DNA of 64,000 nt from Bin55 sp963664665 (GTDB lineage: Bacteria; Pseudomonadota; Gammaproteobacteria; Pseudomonadales; Azotimanducaceae): contig CAXXMH010000004.1 in NCBI GenBank assembly GCA_963664665.2, positions 496,001 through 560,000 on the forward strand, written 5' to 3'. A program made the translations under genes and the position numbers. The notes under the pieces were generated by a model. The model saw only the letters and a list, made by a program, of their open reading frames with translations, was not told the origin of the DNA and searched no databases. Numbering within the stretch: position 1 is the stretch's first letter; each line of letters opens with the position of its first letter. Below are positions 62,158 through 64,000 of this stretch, in pieces.

Positions 62158-64000
62158 CCCGCGGGAGCCGGTAAGCTCGCGGCTTGATCGCTCGTTGGTG
62201 TCGGAGCGACAGCAGCGCGATTCCAACCGATGTCCGCCAATGCTCGGATCCAGGTAGGAATCAGAATCAACGTGATCATCGTTGCGAAAAGAATGCCAAA
62301 CGCAATTGAAATCGCCATATTTGCAATCATCTTGGCTTGCGATGACTGTTCAAAGAGGATGGGCATGAGCCCTAAGAAAGTCGTCAATGAAGTTAGCAGG
62401 ATTGCGCGGAACCGAGCCTTTCCTGAACTCGTGATTGCACTTACGAGGTCTGCCCCGTCCGCAAGTTTGCGTTTGACGTAGTGAACTAGAATCAGACTGT
62501 CATTCACGACCACACCGCTCAACGCAATGCAGCCGATCATTGAGACGAAGTTGAAAACAATCGTCTCGTCAAAGAGCGACCGCATGATCCAATGCCCAAA
62601 TACCGCACCGATGATGCCGAATGGAATAACGCTCATGATTAGGATGGGTAACAAATACGAACGTAGCGGAATGGCCATCAACGCGTAGATGGTCACCATG
62701 GCGAATGAAAACGCAACGATTAGCGAATTAACCCCAATCATCTCATCTCGCGTCGTTCCCCCAACCTTCCAAGTCACTCCAGGATAACGACTTACCAATC
62801 CTGGCAAGAATTCCCGTTCGGCAGTGGCTAGGACTTGCTGGGGATTGACGAGGCCGCGTTCGGCTTCTGCAGATACCGCCAGGGTCCGAGCACCGTTTTC
62901 GCGACGAACCGAACTGTAACCAGTATCTTCCTCATACTCAGCGACGGTGTCAAATGGCGCACTCGATCCGTCGGGGAGTCTAACCCACATGTTGTCAAGT
63001 GAACCTACGGACGATCGTTCGTCCTTCGGGTATTTCACCATCACTCGGAGGTTCGTGCTGCCGCGTTGAATCCGTTGTACTTCTGCGCCATATAGCGCAT
63101 AGCGCACTTGACGGCCCAAGTCGCTTAGGGTTAAACCCGCTGCCTGACCGGCAGGTTTAACGGCCAATCGCATTTCCCTCGGTCCGGCAGTAGCAGAACT
63201 CTGAACGTTGAACATGCCGTTAAAGTCGCGCAAATATTCGACGAGTTCGTCACCAGCACGTTCTAACGTCTCGGTGTTATCACCACGAAGGTTGATATCG
63301 AGGTCAGAGCCACTTCCCATACCTTGCGATGCGGAAATACTCAGGTCTTCTGCGTGCGCCAAGTCACCGACTTTTTCGCGCCAACGTCGAGCGACCTCCG
63401 CTGTATCGACGGGACGTTCACCCAGTTTGGAAAGCTCGAGCTGAAACCGTGCCTCGGTATTCTGGTTGCGTGTGTAGGCAAACACGTTCTGTATGACAGG
63501 GTCGCCGGTTTCTTCAAGGAATTCCTCTCGGAGTTCATCCAGCGCTCCATTGACGTGGTCAATGGTGTCGATCATGAGCTGATCTGGCGCGCCGTCAACA
63601 AGAGTTATCTCGCCGCGTACGAAATCACTTGAGCCGCCCGGGAAGAAACCGAAGGGTACGAGCCCGCTTGCGACTAGCATCGAAGCACCGATTAGGAGCA
63701 TAAAGAAAAAGGAAAGCGTTGCGTAGCGAAACTCCATACAACGTCTGAGGAGTGGCACGTATACGTTGTCGACGAATCGTTTTAGGTGCTTCTGTGTCCA
63801 ATCCGCGACCACATCCGTGCGACTATGCGACTTTTTCATCAATGCCAAGTGAGACGGCAAGATGAGCTTCGACTCGACGAGTGAGAAGAGCAAGCAGAAA
63901 ATTACCACGCTAGTGATTGGCACGATGATGTTCTTGATCGGACCTGTTGCGAACATGAGAGGCATAAACGCAGCTACGGTCGTCAGCACACCGAACGTCG
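62154..64000 (-). CDS. RND efflux transporter, AcrB/HAE1-like (C-terminal part; 5' end beyond the window)
   Basis: The last about 615 residues of an RND pump. The frame is still open at the window edge, reading TFGVLTTVAAFMPLMFATGPIKNI, so the N-terminal half lies beyond 64000. Visible: transmembrane helices of the first bundle's end, the second periplasmic loop (residues 120-400 of the visible part) and the helices FVSMIGCIALSGVVVNDSLILVHYV and LTSLTTFLGLMPILFEQS. Together with a membrane-fusion and outer-membrane partner, not visible here, it would expel drugs, lipids or other toxic compounds. Confidence 0.9.
   Translation of the reverse strand, partial: TFGVLTTVAAFMPLMFATGPIKNIIVPITSVVIFCLLFSLVESKLILPSHLALMKKSHSRTDVVADWTQKHLKRFVDNVYVPLLRRCMEFRYATLSFFFMLLIGASMLVASGLVPFGFFPGGSSDFVRGEITLVDGAPDQLMIDTIDHVNGALDELREEFLEETGDPVIQNVFAYTRNQNTEARFQLELSKLGERPVDTAEVARRWREKVGDLAHAEDLSISASQGMGSGSDLDINLRGDNTETLERAGDELVEYLRDFNGMFNVQSSATAGPREMRLAVKPAGQAAGLTLSDLGRQVRYALYGAEVQRIQRGSTNLRVMVKYPKDERSSVGSLDNMWVRLPDGSSAPFDTVAEYEEDTGYSSVRRENGARTLAVSAEAERGLVNPQQVLATAEREFLPGLVSRYPGVTWKVGGTTRDEMIGVNSLIVAFSFAMVTIYALMAIPLRSYLLPILIMSVIPFGIIGAVFGHWIMRSLFDETIVFNFVSMIGCIALSGVVVNDSLILVHYVKRKLADGADLVSAITSSGKARFRAILLTSLTTFLGLMPILFEQSSQAKMIANMAISIAFGILFATMITLILIPTWIRALADIGWNRAAVAPTPTSDQAASLPAPAG

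Noticed and set aside
1..64000. CRISPR array, rRNA operon or prophage
   Set aside because: No regularly spaced repeats, no rRNA-like sequence and no phage structural genes were seen.

Overview
The window looks like a chromosome segment of an uncultured, probably marine, gammaproteobacterium. The evidence is gene order: hemA-prfA-prmC-moeB facing lolB, then tRNA-Gln-prs-rplY-pth-ychF, and proA-nadD-rsfS-rlmH-mrdA-rodA-mltB-rlpA-dacA-lipB. Both are standard gammaproteobacterial blocks. The catabolic families around them (CaiB/BaiF CoA-transferase, D-aminoacylase-like and YtcJ-like amidohydrolases, PhyH-like dioxygenase, VOC proteins, TonB receptor) are common in marine and host-associated heterotrophs. 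The lineage is inferred from synteny only.

Layout. 1-1.7 kb: an IS3-family element with an A6G frameshift signal. 2.2-13 kb: a catabolic region (amidohydrolase, CoA-transferase, MBL hydrolase, metallophosphoesterase, D-aminoacylase-like enzyme) ending in a three-gene run of an AhpD-like protein with an in-frame UGA, a DUF3500 lipoprotein and an enolase-superfamily enzyme. 13-16.7 kb: ssb, a VOC protein, uppP, a LON-domain protein and a fatty acid desaturase. 17-26.4 kb: proA through lipB, a cell-wall elongation and NAD/lipoate housekeeping block. 26.4-36 kb: moeB-prmC-prfA-hemA, lolB, a TnpB-only mobile element where ispE usually sits, then tRNA-Gln, prs, rplY, pth and ychF. 36-45.3 kb: small unknowns, DoxX, tRNA-Met, a PhyH-like enzyme, an acyl-CoA carboxylase subunit, a TonB receptor and a YccA-like protein. 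45.4-49.7 kb: a MoxR ATPase/VWA chaperone pair in line with two VOC proteins. 49.8-52.1 kb: a hydrolase whose end is formed by an IS200/IS605-type hairpin, a tnpB remnant and a HigBA-like toxin-antitoxin pair. 52.2-61.8 kb: a seven-gene operon (ABC transporter, two DUF1989 proteins, urea/guanidine carboxylase, allophanate hydrolase) behind a strong sigma-54 promoter match. 61.9-64 kb: a small unknown gene and the C-terminal part of an RND efflux pump running off the window.

The most striking observation is at 9456-10547. Two consecutive same-frame reading frames are separated only by a UGA that falls exactly on the second cysteine of the AhpD/CMD catalytic motif (E-x11-C-x2-[U]-x3-H). An 8-bp hairpin with a GUG loop follows 25 nt after the UGA, as expected of a bacterial SECIS element. 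I read this as a selenocysteine-containing AhpD-like protein rather than two genes or a pseudogene. The second main result is that the 'urea carboxylase' operon carries both DUF1989 genes, which points to guanidine rather than urea as substrate, and that it appears to be under nitrogen (sigma-54) control with no visible guanidine riboswitch.
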